The notes under the pieces were generated by a model. That model ran no database searches and was not told where the DNA came from. It was given only the letters and a program-made list of their open reading frames with translations. 64,000 nt of DNA, from positions 202,275-266,274 of the forward strand of contig SHZU01000004.1 of the NCBI GenBank assembly GCA_009692115.1, read 5' to 3'. The stretch comes from Gemmatimonadota bacterium (GTDB lineage Bacteria; Gemmatimonadota; Gemmatimonadetes; Gemmatimonadales; GWC2-71-9). Positions 25,982 through 34,801 of the stretch are shown here, piece by piece (within the stretch, counting starts at the first letter, position 1; every line of letters begins with the position of its first letter). The position numbers and the translations under genes were made by a program.

Positions 25982-27079
25982 CACGGCTTGGCGACGATCC
26001 TGGCCACCCGGCCGGCTGCCGTCATCAGATACAGTTCGCCAGACGCGGCTTGGCCGAAGCTGGTGATTGGGCCGTTCGGCGCGAGGTCGCCCCACTCCCG
26101 TTCGTCGGTGGCGGATCCATTGACCAGCCGGAAACTCCGGACCCACCCGCGGCAGTCGTCGGCGTAGGAGTAGGTGCCGGCCAGTCCAGAGATTGCCGTT
26201 CCGCGATAGACGTACCCGCCGGTCACCGAGCCGGCCCCGTTGGCGTGGGTGTAGTCAAGCATCGGGAGCACGAGGCCTTGCTGATTGCACGAAGCGGAGC
26301 CGAAGCACGACTTACCCTCCATGATATTCCACCCGAAGTTGGCGCCCCGGCTGGCGGACAGGCTCAGCGCGTCGATCTCTTCGATGGCGTTCTGGCCGAC
26401 ATCGCCGATGTAGAGATCGCCGGTCGATCGGTCGAAGCTGAATCGCCACGGGTTGCGAAGGCCGAGGCTCCAGATCTCCGGCCGAGTGCCGGGCTGGCCG
26501 ACGAACGGGTTGTCGCTGGGCACGGTGACTTGGCCCGCTGCCGACACCGAGAGCCGGACCATCTTGCCTAACAGGGTGGACTGTTTCTGCCCGTTTCTGC
26601 CCGTTTTCCTGGGCGTCACCCCCGGAGCCGCCGTCGCCCATTCCGATGTAGAGCTGGCCGTCCGGTCCGAAGGCCACCATCCCGCCGTTGTGATTGGCGA
26701 AGGGCTGATCGACCGAGAGCACGATCTGCTCGCTGGCGGGGTCGGTGTAGTTGACGACGAACAGGCCGTTAGTGGCGTAGCCGGGATGAAAGGCCAAGCC
26801 GAGGAGCCCTTGTTCGCCGCCGGTCGAGATCTTGGTGCGGACGTCGAGGAACGGAGTCGCCAGCGTGATCCCTTGCTTCACGATCTTGATGGCCCCGGTC
26901 TTCTCCACGACGAAGATCCTGGCATTGTCGCCCGGCGGGCTGGTGACCAGCACTGGGAAGCTGAAGGTCCCGACATCGGCGAGTCCGAGCCCGCTGGCGG
27001 TTGGTGGTGGCGGGGGGCCGCTGTCGCCCCGGCAGGCGGCGACGAGGCAGCAGAGGAGTAACGGCAGCAATGGGTGCAT
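25981..27079 (-). pseudogene. PQQ-type glucose/sorbosone dehydrogenase lipoprotein, frameshifted by a 10-bp duplication
   Basis: The gene encodes a lipoprotein (signal peptide with lipobox LVAAC, MHPLLPLLLCCLVAAC) carrying a six-bladed soluble sugar-dehydrogenase fold. Visible pieces are VTSPPGDNARIFVVEKTGAI, EQGLLGLAFHPGYATNG, NHNGGMVAFGPDGQLYIGMG and, in the next frame, PEIWSLGLRNPWRFSFDR and SGELYLMTAAGRVARIV. The frame breaks at 26583-26602, where GTTTCTGCCC is present twice. Removing one copy restores an unbroken reading frame of about 362 codons through AQENGQKQSTLLGKMVRL. It is thus either a fresh frameshift mutation, a phase-variable site or a sequencing artefact. It is coupled to the DUF72 gene. 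Confidence 0.85.
26583..26602. repeat. 10-bp tandem duplication (GTTTCTGCCC x2)
   Basis: Two exact adjacent copies inside the sugar dehydrogenase gene. A single copy gives the conserved uninterrupted frame. Confidence 0.9.
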
Positions 27080-27097
27080 GGCGTTTAATTTGACCCT

Positions 27098-28066
27098 ATG
27101 CGAGCCATTCTGTACACCGGGGCCGGCGGGCCTGAAGTAATTTCGCTGACGGAAGCTCCGACTCCGGCGGTGGCCGCGGGTCATGTCCTGGTCCGGGTTC
27201 GGGCTGTTGGACTCAATCGGGCCGACCTCATTCAGCGGAAGGGCGGGTATCCCGCACCTCCTGGTTGGCCGACGAACATTCCGGGTCTCGAGTATGCCGG
27301 GGTCGTTGAATCGGTGGGGCCGGGTGTCACCTTGGTCAAGGCCGGCGACCGAGTCATGGGCTTGGTCGGTGGGGGCGCTCACGCCGAGTTCGTGGCGCCC
27401 CACGAGCGAGAGCTTGTTCCCGTGCCCGCGGTCTTGACCGACGAACAAGCGGCTGCGGTGCCGGAGGCGTTTCTGACGGCGTACGATGCGTTGGTGGTGC
27501 GGGGCCGCGCGGGAGCCGGTGATCGGGTCCTCGTGCACGCGGTTGGAAGCGGTGTCAGCACGGCCGCCGTTCAGTTGGCCAAGTGGATCGGATGCACGGT
27601 GGTTGGGACCTCTCGGACCGCCGGCAAGCTTGACCGAGCCCGGGCACTCGGGATGGACGCCGGGATCGACACCAGCGCCGCCGGGTTTCGGGCTGGCGTC
27701 GGCGAGCCGGTCAACGTCATCCTCGACTACTTCGGGGGCCCCGCGCTCTCCGACAATCTCGCGGTGTTGGCAACCAAGGGGCGTTTGGTGCTGCTCGGCA
27801 CTCTGCAGGGCGGGGTGGCCGAGCAGGTGGATGTGGGCCGGATTCTCCGAGGCCGCCTTGAGGTCATCGGGACGGTCATGCGGGCCCGTCCCCACGAGGA
27901 ACGGGCTCCACTGGTCCAAGAATTCATCCGCCGGGTCATGCCGGAGCTTCAGGCGGGTCGAATGGCGCCGGTGGTCGGGGCTTCATTTCCGATGACAGCC
28001 ATGGCCGCCGCGCACGCGGCCATGGAGTCCAATCGGGTCTTTGGAAAGATCGTGCTGACCTGGTAG
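27098..28066 (+). CDS. NAD(P)H quinone oxidoreductase, PIG3-like
   Basis: A 322-residue MDR-family enzyme that reduces quinones or activated double bonds using NADPH. The N-terminal domain carries RAVGLNRADLIQRKGGYPAP, the signature of the PIG3/QOR group, and GLEYAGVVESVGPGV. The Rossmann motif is VHAVGSGVSTAAVQLAKWIG, in place of the usual GAAGGVG. The tail ends KIVLTW, as in this group. It has no zinc ligands. It diverges from the sugar dehydrogenase lipoprotein gene with only 18 bp between start codons. Confidence 0.88.
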   Translation: MRAILYTGAGGPEVISLTEAPTPAVAAGHVLVRVRAVGLNRADLIQRKGGYPAPPGWPTNIPGLEYAGVVESVGPGVTLVKAGDRVMGLVGGGAHAEFVAPHERELVPVPAVLTDEQAAAVPEAFLTAYDALVVRGRAGAGDRVLVHAVGSGVSTAAVQLAKWIGCTVVGTSRTAGKLDRARALGMDAGIDTSAAGFRAGVGEPVNVILDYFGGPALSDNLAVLATKGRLVLLGTLQGGVAEQVDVGRILRGRLEVIGTVMRARPHEERAPLVQEFIRRVMPELQAGRMAPVVGASFPMTAMAAAHAAMESNRVFGKIVLTW

Positions 28067-28074
28067 TCCGACTG

Positions 28075-28542
28075 CTACATGTTCCCTTCGTCGTCGGACG
28101 GGCCGTAGATCGAGGGGACCGGGATGTCCTTCATACGCAAGGAGACCGTCAGCTGGGCCCGGTGGTGAATGATGTGGTTCATGACGAAGATGCGGATGAC
28201 GGCAACCCGCGACATCGCGAAGATGGCGTTCCCGCCGTTCTTGAGGGTCCAGTTGACCGCGAAGTCGGCGTCGGACGCCGCCGCGAGCGCGGCCCGCGCC
28301 TTGACGACTTCCGCCTCGAAGACCTCGAGCGTGCGTTTGGCGCTTTCGTAGACGGGTGGCTTCCAGGCGGGTCCGCCGGGCGGGTTCATGTCGAGTTCGG
28401 TCATGCTCAGGGTCGACGATGTCCATCCGATCAGGCTCGCGACATGGAGTCCGAGGTCGCCGGCTGAAAACGACTTCGGGTGGGGCTTCCAGGTGGCGGT
28501 GGCGTCGGTCAGGCGCTCGAGGACTTTCCTGGTGTTGGCCAT
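28075..28542 (-). CDS. DinB family protein
   Basis: A 155-residue four-helix-bundle protein of the DinB/YfiT-like putative metalloenzyme family. The three metal histidines are recognisable: LGLHVASL near residue 30, and the pair in NHIIHHRAQL near residue 125. Recognisable family stretches are LERLTDATATWKPHPKSFS and YGPSDDEGNM at the end. Family-like sequence (LPEFDNE) continues in frame upstream of the ATG at 28542 without a start codon before the stop, so the annotated protein may be missing a few N-terminal residues or uses an unusual start. Confidence 0.82.
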   Translation of the reverse strand: MANTRKVLERLTDATATWKPHPKSFSAGDLGLHVASLIGWTSSTLSMTELDMNPPGGPAWKPPVYESAKRTLEVFEAEVVKARAALAAASDADFAVNWTLKNGGNAIFAMSRVAVIRIFVMNHIIHHRAQLTVSLRMKDIPVPSIYGPSDDEGNM

Positions 28543-28608
28543 CTCATTGTCGAACTCAGGTAGGATCGACTGGGAATATTATTCGACATATCGGCTCCGT
28601 GAGAGTTG

Positions 28609-29667
28609 TCAGGCCCGGTTAGAAGGGGTCGGTGCCCCGAAACGGTTGAGGGGAAAGCTGTGGATTTGTTGGAGAGTTCGCAACCGCCGTGTCAGCGCGG
28701 CGGTGTAGTCCGCCCCGGCGTTGTGACGATCCTGGTACCGCCGTCGGTATCGAGCGGTCAACTCGGGGAACTCCCGTTCGAGAATGGGAAGGAAACCGGA
28801 CCGCGCTACGGGGCCGAGTCTGAGCGCAAACCCGTCCGCGTACCGCGCCCCGGCGTCCTTCCCGGCGGCCATGAGTCCGCCCAACGCGCCCCATCCATCG
28901 GTGAGACCAGGGATGATCGGCGCGATCATCAGTCCGACCTCGAGGCCGGCGTCGGCCAGGGCCCGGATGCCCCGAAGGCGGGCATGGGGCAGGGGCGTCT
29001 TGGGCTCGAGCCGCCGGATCAGGTCGGGATCGAGTGAAATGATCGACATGTTGATGGAGACCCGATGTCGAGCCGAGAGGGACTTGAGCAGGTTGGCGTC
29101 GCGAGCGACGAGGGGGGATTTCGTGGTGATGCTGATCCGGAGCCCGCGGTAGCCGAGCAAGGCTTCCAGTAGCGACCGGGTGACGCCGAACTGTCGTTCG
29201 GCCGGTTGGTACGGATCAGTGGCGGTGCCGATCAGGATGGTCCGGTTGCCGACTTTGGATGGGTCGAGCGTTTGTCGGAGTACGTCAGCGGCGTTCTGTT
29301 TGATGAAGATTTGCCGTTCGAACGCGGTTCGGGGATCGACGCTCTGGTGGGCGCGGTCGTTCCGTTCCGAGGTCCATCGGTGAGTGTCGCGGGCGTAGCA
29401 ATAGGCGCAGCCGAATTCGCAGCCGATGTATGGGTTCATGGACCAGAACGTCCTGCCGGTGGCTTCGGGCGGATTGGCAATTCGACGGACCGTGAGCCCG
29501 ATGAACTCGGTTCCGCGGAGCCGTTGATCGAGGGTCGGAGGCGCCCGAGGCGGCAGGGCGAGCGGCAGGCCGAGTTGGGCTTCGGCGCTCTGGCTCAGCC
29601 GCATCGTGACCATCCGCATTGGACGCAGGAAAGGCAGGCACTGGTCGAGATTATCGGACTGGCGCAT
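28609..29667 (-). CDS. PA0069-type radical SAM protein
   Basis: A 352-residue radical S-adenosylmethionine protein. The cluster motif CxxxCxxC is C83, C87 and C90 in GCEFGCAYCYARDTHRW. Other family stretches are NPYIGCEFG, ILIGTATDPYQPAERQFGVT, ISITTKSPLVARD, SINMSIISLDPDL and IAPIIPGLTDG. These match the SPL-related subfamily often annotated as PA0069/Rv2578c-like; its substrate is unknown, although relatives repair spore photoproduct in DNA. In-frame Mets at 17, 20 and 22 are alternative starts. Confidence 0.88.
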   Translation of the reverse strand: MRQSDNLDQCLPFLRPMRMVTMRLSQSAEAQLGLPLALPPRAPPTLDQRLRGTEFIGLTVRRIANPPEATGRTFWSMNPYIGCEFGCAYCYARDTHRWTSERNDRAHQSVDPRTAFERQIFIKQNAADVLRQTLDPSKVGNRTILIGTATDPYQPAERQFGVTRSLLEALLGYRGLRISITTKSPLVARDANLLKSLSARHRVSINMSIISLDPDLIRRLEPKTPLPHARLRGIRALADAGLEVGLMIAPIIPGLTDGWGALGGLMAAGKDAGARYADGFALRLGPVARSGFLPILEREFPELTARYRRRYQDRHNAGADYTAALTRRLRTLQQIHSFPLNRFGAPTPSNRA

Positions 29668-29735
29668 TCCGGACAGACCCGAATTGCAGGCATCGGCTCG
29701 GCGGGCCGCTGGGTTGTTCCATAGTTACGGGGTTT

Positions 29736-29754
29736 GTTCGGTATCGTCACGAAC
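29736..29754. promoter_or_regulatory. Inverted repeat GTTCG-N9-CGAAC upstream of the radical SAM gene
   Basis: A perfect 5-bp dyad with 9-bp spacer, 70-90 bp before the radical SAM start. The form resembles SOS or TetR operator sites, but no regulator can be assigned. Confidence 0.3.
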
Positions 29755-29804
29755 TCAATATCGGTATTTGTTCGGGGTTGTCAAGAGGAGTGGGGATTTT
29801 GGGC

Positions 29805-29840
29805 AAAAAAAAGAACCCCGACCTTGGAGGGTCGGGGTTC
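29805..29840 (-). terminator. Rho-independent terminator of the cold-shock gene
   Basis: On the reverse strand, GAACCCCGACC pairs perfectly with GGTCGGGGTTC across a 6-nt loop and is followed by eight T. It starts 14 bp after the stop of the cold-shock gene. Confidence 0.95.
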
Positions 29841-29853
29841 CCCGGACGCTTGC

Positions 29854-30069
29854 TTACGCGCTGGCGATCCGCTTGACGCCTTCAGCCGCCGGGCCCTTAG
29901 CGCCCTGGACGACGTCGAACTCAACCCGCTCACCCTCGGTCAAGGACTTGAAGCCCTCGCCGGAGATGGCCGAATGATGAACGAAGCAATCCTTCGTTCC
30001 GTCTTCCGGCGTGATGAACCCGAAGCCCTTGGCGTCGTTGAACCACTTGACCGTACCAGTCGTTCGCAT
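29854..30069 (-). CDS. Cold shock domain protein (CspA family)
   Basis: This 71-residue single OB-fold RNA chaperone binds single-stranded nucleic acid and melts mRNA structure at low temperature. RNP1 (KGFGFIT) and RNP2 (CFVHHS) are present in the usual order within [20 protein letters not shown] and [17 protein letters not shown]. The start at 30067-30069 gives the canonical [10 protein letters not shown] N-terminus; longer frames are discarded. It is followed by a strong terminator and preceded by a leader of about 215 nt with several hairpins and a good sigma-70-like promoter, as in E. coli cspA. Confidence 0.95.
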   Translation of the reverse strand: MRTTGTVKWFNDAKGFGFITPEDGTKDCFVHHSAISGEGFKSLTEGERVEFDVVQGAKGPAAEGVKRIASA

Positions 30070-30285
30070 TGCGGTAATCCTTGTTGACTTGGTCCGTTCC
30101 TGGCGCACCAGAGAGCCGAACCATTACTGAACCCCCGTGAAAAACCCTCACGAGACGGGACGTTCCCACAACGAGGGGCCTTTCCCCTGCGTTACCAGCG
30201 GTCATCATGAATAAGGGGGCCATAGCAAAGCTGGGGCCCCCTACGTCCACTCGGAACTTGTCCGCACTTAGGCGCTTCGACCGCT
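30070..30285 (-). promoter_or_regulatory. Long structured 5' leader of the cold-shock gene
   Basis: No credible ORF lies here. Several hairpins can form on the transcript: 30215-30241 (7-bp GGGGGCC stem), 30174-30188 (AGGGG/CCCCT) and 30137-30155 (CGTGA/TCACG). This matches the long thermosensing leaders of cspA-type mRNAs in enterobacteria; thermosensing here is an inference. Confidence 0.5.
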
Positions 30286-30291
30286 GACAAC

Positions 30292-30320
30292 AACATAGCA
30301 GCAAAAGCCAAAAACGGCAA
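30292..30320 (-). promoter_or_regulatory. Sigma-70-like promoter of the cold-shock gene
   Basis: Reverse strand -35 TTGCCG (30315-30320), a 17-bp spacer rich in T, and -10 TATGTT (30292-30297). It would start a transcript about 215 nt before the ATG. Confidence 0.55.
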
Positions 30321-30400
30321 CAGTCGAGTTTGGTGAGGCCCCTTATACTCAATAGGTTAGGGCCTTCTAGTCAGATATTCTCAACCGGGATGAAACCACC

Positions 30401-32038
30401 ATGAGATCGTTCCTGCTTGCCGCAGTCGTCTCGTTTGGACTGACCACCACGGTCGGCGCCCAGGCGCTGACCCCTGGGCAAATCATGCGAATCGACAGTG
30501 TCTTTGCCCAGTTTGACGGCACCAATCGTCCGGGCTGCGCCGTCGGTGTCGGGCAGGGCGGAGTGCCTCTCTATAGCCGTGGATACGGCATGTCCGACCT
30601 TCAGCAAGGGACGCCGATCACCCCGCGATCGATCTTCCATGTTGCTTCGGTGTCGAAGCAGTTCGCCGCTTTTGCGATTGGGCTGCTCGCGGAAGATCGG
30701 GCGATCTCGCTGGACGACCCGGTCCGGAAATACATTCCGGAATTGCCGGAGTATCAGAAGCCGATCACGATCCGTCACCTGATCTACCATACCAGCGGGA
30801 TTCGGGATCACTGGGAGCTGCTTGGCATGGCCGGCTGGCGGTACCCGGATGACCTCTTCACCCAGGAGGACGTCCTCGACATCGTGATCCGCCAAAAGGC
30901 GCTCAACTTCAGCCCGGGCGACGAGTACGTCTATAGCAACTCAGGCTACAGTCTGCTGGCCATGATCGTTCAGCGGGTTTCGGGAAAGTCGCTACGGGAG
31001 TTTTCCGAGTTGCGGATTTTTCAGCCGCTCGGCATGACCAGCACCCATGTTCATGATGATCACTCGATGATCGTGCCGGGTCGGACCAGTGCCTTTGTCA
31101 TGGGGCCCTCGGGCTGGAAGCTCAGCGTGCCCAATTTTGACACTCACGGCGCGACCAGCCTGTTCACCACCGTGGGCGATCTTCTCAAATGGCAGCACAA
31201 TTTCGAGTCCAAGGTGGTGGGCTCGCCAGGCTTGATCAAGGATGCCCTCACCTCGGCGATCCTGACCAACGGCAAGCCGGCCAACTACGGTTTCGGGATT
31301 TCGATCGAGAAGTACCGTGGCGCCGAGGGGTTCGGTCATGGCGGGGCCGACGCCGGCTATCGGGCCGATGTGATCCAGTTTCCGGCCCATCACCTCGAGA
31401 TTGCCGTGGCCTGCAATTTCGGAGAGGCCACCCCGAACACCTACTCCAGGGCCGTGGCCGACATCGTGTTGGAGGGGAAACTCGAGCCCCGTCCCGCTCC
31501 AACCAAGCGGGCAACGGTGGCGGTCCCCGCCGCCCGGCTCGAACAACTGGCCGGGGTCTACAAAGCGGCCGCGAGCGATCAAGTGTTTGTGTTGAGTGTG
31601 AAAGACGGCAAGCTGGTGCTCGACAATTATGGTTTGGCGCTCGAGCCGGTGGATCCCAGTCATTTCACCGTGTTTGGAACGCCGGTTGAGTTTGTTGGAC
31701 CAACGGGGGCGGTGCCCCTCGCAATCAAGATCGCGGCAGCTGGCGATTCGATGGTTCGAGTGCCGGCAGTTCGCCCGGCCGCAGCTCAGTTGGCTCAGTT
31801 CGCGGGTTCCTACTGGAGCGACGAGCTCCGGGTGTCGTACCGGGTCGAGCTCAAGGATTCGGTGCTGGTGCTCCATCCGTTTAAGCATCCGGCGCAGCCG
31901 TTGCGGCCAGCCTTTGCCGACGCCTTCGTAGGCGGAGAAGCCGGGACCGTGAGGTTCGTCCGGACCAAGGGAGTGGTGTCTGGGTTTCGGCTTACCGGGG
32001 GCCGGGTTCGAAGTGTTGCGTTCGTGAAGGGTCGCTAA
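30401..32038 (+). CDS. Secreted beta-lactamase-fold serine hydrolase
   Basis: A 545-residue exported member of the class C beta-lactamase/DD-peptidase (PF00144) family. The signal peptide is MRSFLLAAVVSFGLTTTVGA. The active-site SxxK is S83-K86 (ASVSKQF), the YxN motif is Y178-N180 (VYSNSGY) and the HxG-type third motif is H313 (GHGGADAGY). A C-terminal beta-rich extension of about 170 residues follows the hydrolase domain, as in esterase or D-aminopeptidase members. The substrate (ester, D-peptide or beta-lactam) cannot be told from motifs. It diverges from the cold-shock gene. Confidence 0.92.
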   Translation: MRSFLLAAVVSFGLTTTVGAQALTPGQIMRIDSVFAQFDGTNRPGCAVGVGQGGVPLYSRGYGMSDLQQGTPITPRSIFHVASVSKQFAAFAIGLLAEDRAISLDDPVRKYIPELPEYQKPITIRHLIYHTSGIRDHWELLGMAGWRYPDDLFTQEDVLDIVIRQKALNFSPGDEYVYSNSGYSLLAMIVQRVSGKSLREFSELRIFQPLGMTSTHVHDDHSMIVPGRTSAFVMGPSGWKLSVPNFDTHGATSLFTTVGDLLKWQHNFESKVVGSPGLIKDALTSAILTNGKPANYGFGISIEKYRGAEGFGHGGADAGYRADVIQFPAHHLEIAVACNFGEATPNTYSRAVADIVLEGKLEPRPAPTKRATVAVPAARLEQLAGVYKAAASDQVFVLSVKDGKLVLDNYGLALEPVDPSHFTVFGTPVEFVGPTGAVPLAIKIAAAGDSMVRVPAVRPAAAQLAQFAGSYWSDELRVSYRVELKDSVLVLHPFKHPAQPLRPAFADAFVGGEAGTVRFVRTKGVVSGFRLTGGRVRSVAFVKGR

Positions 32039-32046
32039 GGAGACCG

Positions 32047-34464
32047 TCAGCGGACGAATCCGACCTGATAGGGCACCCCGGCTTCGGCGGTGAATGCGAT
32101 CGTGTCTGCTCCGACCCGTTCGAGCCTCACGCGTCGACGGCCGGCGGTTACGCCGGTTGCGCCCACCGCCCGGAGGACCGCGCGGCCCCGGCGGGCCGCC
32201 ACGAGTGTGGCCTTGGCGAGCCGGCCGTCGGCCCAGGTCAGATCGACCGTGAAGCCACCCCGGGCTCTCAGGCCGGAGGCTGATCCAGTGGACCATTCGA
32301 TGGGCAGCGCCGGGAGCACGTGGATGGCGTTCTGGTGCGATTGGAGCAGCATCTCGACAATGGCCGCCGAGGCTCCGAAGTTGGCGTCGACCTGAAGGGC
32401 CTTTCCGCACATTGAGAAGAGGTTCGGCAGCGACGACTTGGTGAGCAGGGCCCGGAACTGATCGAGGGCGGCCGAGCCGTCGTAGAGCCGAGCTTGAAGG
32501 CCCTGTTTCCAGCCGTAGGACCACCCGCACCCGCCAGTGCCGCGGCGTTCCAACGTCACCCTTGCGGCCTGGGCGAACGCCGGCGAGGACTCGGGCGTGA
32601 TTTCACGGCCGGGATAGAGGCCCCAGAGCGGTGAGACGTGCCGATGGTCCGGCTCGAACTCATCCCAATCCTCGAGCCATTCCTGAAGTTGACCGTGTTT
32701 GCCGATCTGGTTCGGTGCCAACCGGGGCCGGGCGGCACGGACTTCGGCCACGAGGGCGGAATCGACGGCGAGGCCGGTCGCCGCTTCATCGAACATGGCG
32801 AACACCTCCCGGATGATCTGCAGGTCCATCGTGGGCCCGGCCGCCATGGTACGGGCGGTGAGTTCGCCGCCGCTCACTTCGTCAAAGAAGGGTCCGTTAC
32901 CCGGCGATTTCGGGAAATTCTCGGGCGAGTTCGAGGGGGCGGTGACCAGCCATCCGTGCTTCGGTTCCGGGACCAGAATATCGAGGAGGAATCGGGTTTG
33001 GTCGCGGAGCAACGGGTAGATTCGCTCGAGATCAGCGGGGTCGGCGGAGAACCGGTAACGCTCGTACAGATTGGTCATCAGCCAGGCTCCACCCACGGGC
33101 CAGGCCCCCCAGGAGGGGCCGTCCATTGGAGTGGTCGATCGCCAGAGGTCGGTGTTTTGGTGGAGGACCCAGCCCCGGGCGCCCCAGTGTTCTTTGGCCG
33201 TTCGGGTGCCCGCCTCGGCCACCTCACGCACCAGTTTCTCGAGGGGGCCGACCAACTCCGCCAGGTTGCCGGTTTCGGCGGGCCAGTAATTCATGGGCAG
33301 ATTGATGTTGACGGTGTACTTCGAGTCCCACCACGGGTTGGAGTTGTCGTTCCAGATCCCCTGCAGATTGGCCGGTTCGGTGCCGGGCCGGGAACTCGCG
33401 ATCAAGAGGTAGCGGCCAAACTGGTAGTACAGGGCCGCCAAGCCGGGGTCCGGCGCGGTGGCGAACCGCTTGATCCGAAGGTCGGTGGGCAAGCTGTCGG
33501 CCTCGGGAAGCCCGGAGCCGAGTTGGAGACCCACCCGACGAAACCAGCGTTGATGCTCGGCCTCGTGGTCGCGTTGGAGGTCCGGATAGCTTCGTCTAGC
33601 GGCGGGTTCGAGCACCGCTGCCACCCGCGCCGCCGGATCGCCGGTTACGTCGTGATAGTTGATGAAATTGGTGGCGGCGGCGAAGACCAGCGTCACGGCA
33701 TCGGCGCGATCGACGGTGAGGGTCCGGCGGCCGACTTCGAGCCGGCCCCCTTCCGGGCGGGCAACCAGGTTGGCTTGATACCGAAGCCGGCCCTCGATGC
33801 CGAGGTAGTCGGAACTCTTGCCGGTTAGGCGGAGGGTATTCGGCGCGATTCCGTCGATTTGGAAGTAGTCGGTTCCATAGTTCGAGTGGGCTTGGTTCCG
33901 GGCCCCTTCGAGGGCCGCCGTCAACGAGACGGCCCCGGGCCGATCGGCCGAGATTCGGACCACGAGGACTTGGTCGGGCGCGCTCGAGAAGATCTCGCGG
34001 ACGTAGCGGGTGCCGTCGACGGTGTAGGAGACCCGAACGACGGCGGCATCGAGGTCGAGTTCGCGACGGTACTCGGTGACTCGGTCGTGGCCTGGGAAGG
34101 TCAGGCGGAGGTTGCCGAGCGGCTGGTACTTCATCTGCTCGAAGGGGCGGCCCATCATGGCGCGACCGAACAGATCGTGCGCCGCCGCGATGTCGCCGGC
34201 GAACAGCAGGCGCTGGATTTCCGGCAGCGCGCGATGGGCTCCGACCACCACCGGGTCGTAGGGGCCGCCGGACCAGAGGGTTTCTTCGTTGAGCTGGATG
34301 ATCTCGTCGCCGGTGCGACCGAAGACCATCGCGCCGAGGCGGCCATTCCCGACTGGAAGGGCCTGGTTCCAGGTTTCGGCGGGTTGCCGGTACCAGAGGC
34401 GGAGATCCGGCCCAATGCGGCCGGGCGGGGCAAGCAGCAGCAGCGCGATGAATGGGTAGCTCAT
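32047..34464 (-). CDS. Glycoside hydrolase family 95 (alpha-L-fucosidase-type)
   Basis: This 805-residue secreted inverting glycosidase is predicted to remove alpha-1,2-linked L-fucose or related alpha-L-galactose. ATG 34464 gives a signal peptide (MSYPFIALLLLAPPG). The N-terminal domain opens LWYRQPAETWNQALPVGNGR and LGAMVFG, the GH95 hallmark. The (alpha/alpha)6 barrel follows with WNDNSNPWWDSKYTVNINLP and MNYWPAETGNL, which hold the two catalytic-site asparagines. Later stretches are HRHVSPLWGLYPG and the beta-domain ending in FTVDLTWADGRL. No other polysaccharide-degradation genes are adjacent. Confidence 0.92.
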   Translation of the reverse strand: MSYPFIALLLLAPPGRIGPDLRLWYRQPAETWNQALPVGNGRLGAMVFGRTGDEIIQLNEETLWSGGPYDPVVVGAHRALPEIQRLLFAGDIAAAHDLFGRAMMGRPFEQMKYQPLGNLRLTFPGHDRVTEYRRELDLDAAVVRVSYTVDGTRYVREIFSSAPDQVLVVRISADRPGAVSLTAALEGARNQAHSNYGTDYFQIDGIAPNTLRLTGKSSDYLGIEGRLRYQANLVARPEGGRLEVGRRTLTVDRADAVTLVFAAATNFINYHDVTGDPAARVAAVLEPAARRSYPDLQRDHEAEHQRWFRRVGLQLGSGLPEADSLPTDLRIKRFATAPDPGLAALYYQFGRYLLIASSRPGTEPANLQGIWNDNSNPWWDSKYTVNINLPMNYWPAETGNLAELVGPLEKLVREVAEAGTRTAKEHWGARGWVLHQNTDLWRSTTPMDGPSWGAWPVGGAWLMTNLYERYRFSADPADLERIYPLLRDQTRFLLDILVPEPKHGWLVTAPSNSPENFPKSPGNGPFFDEVSGGELTARTMAAGPTMDLQIIREVFAMFDEAATGLAVDSALVAEVRAARPRLAPNQIGKHGQLQEWLEDWDEFEPDHRHVSPLWGLYPGREITPESSPAFAQAARVTLERRGTGGCGWSYGWKQGLQARLYDGSAALDQFRALLTKSSLPNLFSMCGKALQVDANFGASAAIVEMLLQSHQNAIHVLPALPIEWSTGSASGLRARGGFTVDLTWADGRLAKATLVAARRGRAVLRAVGATGVTAGRRRVRLERVGADTIAFTAEAGVPYQVGFVR

Positions 34465-34555
34465 GCCGGAATGTATCCGTTGGGATGCAATGGACACAAA
34501 CCGGCGGGATTGCCGTAGGTCCCGAGCTTCGCGTTCCTAATCCTCGGAGGGTTCC

Positions 34556-34801
34556 ATGGGCTTGATCTGGACGTGTTTGATCGGTTTCTGCGTTGGCTTG
34601 GTGGCCAAGTTCATCGTGCCGGGCCGGGAAGGTGGCGGGTTCATAATGACGACGCTGCTCGGGATCGCGGGATCGTGGTTTGGATCGTTGCTAGCCGGCT
34701 TCCTTGGAATGGGCGGCCGGGTGGGGTTCATCGGCTCGGTGATCGGGGCGGTGCTGCTGTTGATGATCTACAACTGGACCCGCGCGAGGAAGGCCGTCTA
34801 A
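34556..34801 (+). CDS. GlsB/YeaQ/YmgE family membrane protein
   Basis: An 81-residue protein with three hydrophobic segments. The family pattern is MGLIWTCLIGFCVGLVAKFI, VPGREGGGFIMTTLLGIAGS, then WFGSLLAGFLGMG and a C-terminal helix ending in a basic tail. The family is called transglycosylase-associated or stress-response membrane protein; its biochemical role is unsettled. A GGAGGG Shine-Dalgarno precedes the ATG. The stop overlaps the convergent HAD gene by 4 bp. Confidence 0.9.
   Translation: MGLIWTCLIGFCVGLVAKFIVPGREGGGFIMTTLLGIAGSWFGSLLAGFLGMGGRVGFIGSVIGAVLLLMIYNWTRARKAV

Noticed and set aside
27080-27919. Upstream extension of the sugar dehydrogenase frame
   Set aside because: The lipoprotein signal at 27079 gives a natural start; the extension is antisense to the quinone reductase.
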